Shown here in pieces: positions 6,130 to 7,074 of a DNA stretch of 7,074 bases. The position numbers and the translations under genes are program-made. Within the stretch, counting starts at the first letter, position 1, and the number at the start of each line of letters is the position of its first letter. The notes beneath the pieces were generated by a model. That model saw only the letters and a program-made list of their open reading frames with translations, was not told the DNA's origin and did no database searches. Origin of the DNA: Clostridiales bacterium (GTDB taxonomy: Bacteria > Bacillota_A > Clostridia > Saccharofermentanales > Saccharofermentanaceae); assembly GCA_017649745.1 (NCBI GenBank), contig JAGCGE010000045.1, forward strand, positions 1 through 7,074, read 5' to 3'.

Positions 6130-6152
6130 ATCTACGCAATAAGGAGATTCTT

Positions 6153-6992
6153 ATGAGAATTAAGAAGATTAGACCAGTATACTATTATTGTTCAGTTGAA
6201 ACTTTGCTAAGTATTCTTTACAATAATCAAATTTATGCTTCTGATCCTTTAAAAATGAATGATCGAGATGAATTATTGTGGTTTACTAAAACATTTTCTG
6301 ATATCAAAGGAAATGATGAATTAGCCCATAGTATTGGTTACAATGTTTCAATCGATAAAATAGCAGAACAGTTAAAAAACGAAGGTCAAGATAATTTGTT
6401 TGTTTCTTGTTTTTCAGAACTAGACGATGATTTGTCGCAGTGGAGAGGTTACGGTGATGATGGTCAAGGTGTAGCGATTGGTTTCGACTTAAATACTTTT
6501 GTTGATTCTTATGATTTTGCTTATGAATTTGAAGTGATTTATGGCTCTCCGACGCCACAAGAAAACCTTGAGTATTTCTCTGATTTTATTGGTGTGTGTG
6601 ATGCCGAGTATGACAATGTAGATAGGAATAGCTTTCAATCTGCGTTTTTCAATTTGATGATACTTTATATGGCAAGGTATAAAAACCATACATTTAAAGC
6701 AGAAAAAGAAGTCAGGTTGATGTTTGAAAAGCAAGAATGGGATTATAAACTATTATTAGATTGTCCTCGGAAGCGTGCAATTAGCAAGCCTAATTTTGTA
6801 ACGGAGTTTAGACTAACAAACAATAATCGTGACATAGTTGAATATGCAAAAATAAACATACCATATAAGGGTATAAGAAAAATAAGAATAGGTCCCAAGT
6901 GTTTGTTACATAAAAATGATATTGAGCAATTGGTAAAAAAGTATTTGAAATACAAAGTGAATATAGTTGAGTCATATTTAAGCTATAAATGA
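6153..6992 (+). CDS. DUF2971-family protein
   Basis: 279 residues, cytoplasmic, with no signal peptide or membrane segment. AAGGAGA at 6141-6147 lies five bases before ATG 6153. Family hallmarks occur in order: YYYCSVETLLSIL (10-22), IYASDPLKMND (27-37), FVSCFSE (83-89), DLSQWRGYGDDGQGVAIGF (93-111), KAEKEVRLMF (182-191) and RKIRIGP (242-248). The length is normal for the family. The biochemical role of DUF2971 is not established as far as I know. The order of an aromatic/Ser motif, an FSxS-like strand and a late E-x-x-R motif loosely recalls ADP-ribosyltransferase folds, which is speculative. The gene looks more AT-rich than the lipoprotein and transporter genes and may be a separate acquisition. 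A link to the upstream cassette is unproven. Confidence 0.85.
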   Translation: MRIKKIRPVYYYCSVETLLSILYNNQIYASDPLKMNDRDELLWFTKTFSDIKGNDELAHSIGYNVSIDKIAEQLKNEGQDNLFVSCFSELDDDLSQWRGYGDDGQGVAIGFDLNTFVDSYDFAYEFEVIYGSPTPQENLEYFSDFIGVCDAEYDNVDRNSFQSAFFNLMILYMARYKNHTFKAEKEVRLMFEKQEWDYKLLLDCPRKRAISKPNFVTEFRLTNNNRDIVEYAKINIPYKGIRKIRIGPKCLLHKNDIEQLVKKYLKYKVNIVESYLSYK

Positions 6993-6995
6993 CTC
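6969..6995 (+). repeat. inverted repeat spanning the DUF2971 stop codon
   Basis: GAGTCAT at 6969-6975 is exactly complementary to ATGACTC at 6989-6995 with a 13-base spacer in which a few further bases can pair. The stop codon TGA (6990-6992) lies in the right arm. No T run follows (TAAGTTGGG), so it is not a clear terminator. It could be a 3' mRNA structure or chance. Confidence 0.3.
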
Positions 6996-7074
6996 TAAGT
7001 TGGGTTGGAACAAAAAACAATTAAGGTGCACACCATACATAGATAATGCATCTTTTTATTACTCGAAGAACTAC
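6993..7074. other. right-edge intergenic sequence
   Basis: No reading frame with a well-placed ribosome binding site is seen. ATG 7046 is open to the edge (nine codons), but the nearest AAGG is about 20 bases upstream. A four-base AGAT/ATCT hairpin followed by T5 (7041-7057) is too weak to call a terminator. Confidence 0.4.

Noticed and set aside
64..6978. 12-base direct repeat TTGAGTCATATT at 64-75 and 6967-6978, as possible element ends
   Set aside because: A 12-base match within 7 kb is expected about once by chance, and no mobile element genes lie between the copies.
7041..7057. AGAT/ATCT hairpin followed by T5 near the right edge, as a terminator
   Set aside because: Only four A/T-rich base pairs, too weak to call.
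1..7074. CRISPR array, tRNA, rRNA, transposase or insertion sequence
   Set aside because: No regularly spaced repeats, no tRNA or rRNA sequence recognised, and no transposase-like protein in the window.

Overview
The window reads as low-GC Firmicute DNA, most plausibly from a clostridial gut or rumen bacterium of the Lachnospiraceae type. The reasons are AT-rich codons, strong AGGAGG-like ribosome binding sites, a lipoprotein with a Gram-positive-style signal peptide, and FtsX/MacB-type ABC permeases without an outer-membrane partner. The genus cannot be fixed from the sequence. All supported genes are on the + strand and the standard genetic code fits.

Layout: positions 1-328 hold no complete gene. 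The left edge may carry the last 21 codons of an upstream gene (stop at 65-67). After it come two strong inverted repeats (93-125 and 162-206) that could form a structured leader or terminators. A large lipoprotein gene follows (329-2509). Its C-terminal half looks like an ABC-type solute-binding protein, and its N-terminal half is a beta-rich module I cannot name. Next is a 120-bp gap with a perfect Shine-Dalgarno sequence and a very short or broken reading frame (2532-2567), then a small Sec-secreted, two-cysteine protein (2631-2954). A 10-11 bp hairpin with a T-rich tail (2970-2995) sits just after that gene and inside the start of the next. Two FtsX-like permeases follow (2932-4161 and 4158-5417, joined by an ATGA overlap), then their ATPase (5431-6087). 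A DUF2971-family gene (6153-6992) closes the window, possibly from its own promoter.

How it may work together: a small secreted protein followed at once by a two-permease/one-ATPase MacB-type transporter, with a hairpin between them, is the layout of Sec-dependent bacteriocin cassettes such as the lactococcin 972 group. The ATPase Q-loop region also resembles that group as I remember it. The small protein does not show the lactococcin 972 motifs I know. Because it has its own Sec signal, the transporter is more likely to serve self-protection, peptide removal or sensing than export. The solute-binding-like lipoprotein has no MalF/MalG-type permeases beside it and could be the surface binding partner. 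This functional picture is inference. The gene families and the sequence structures are directly supported.
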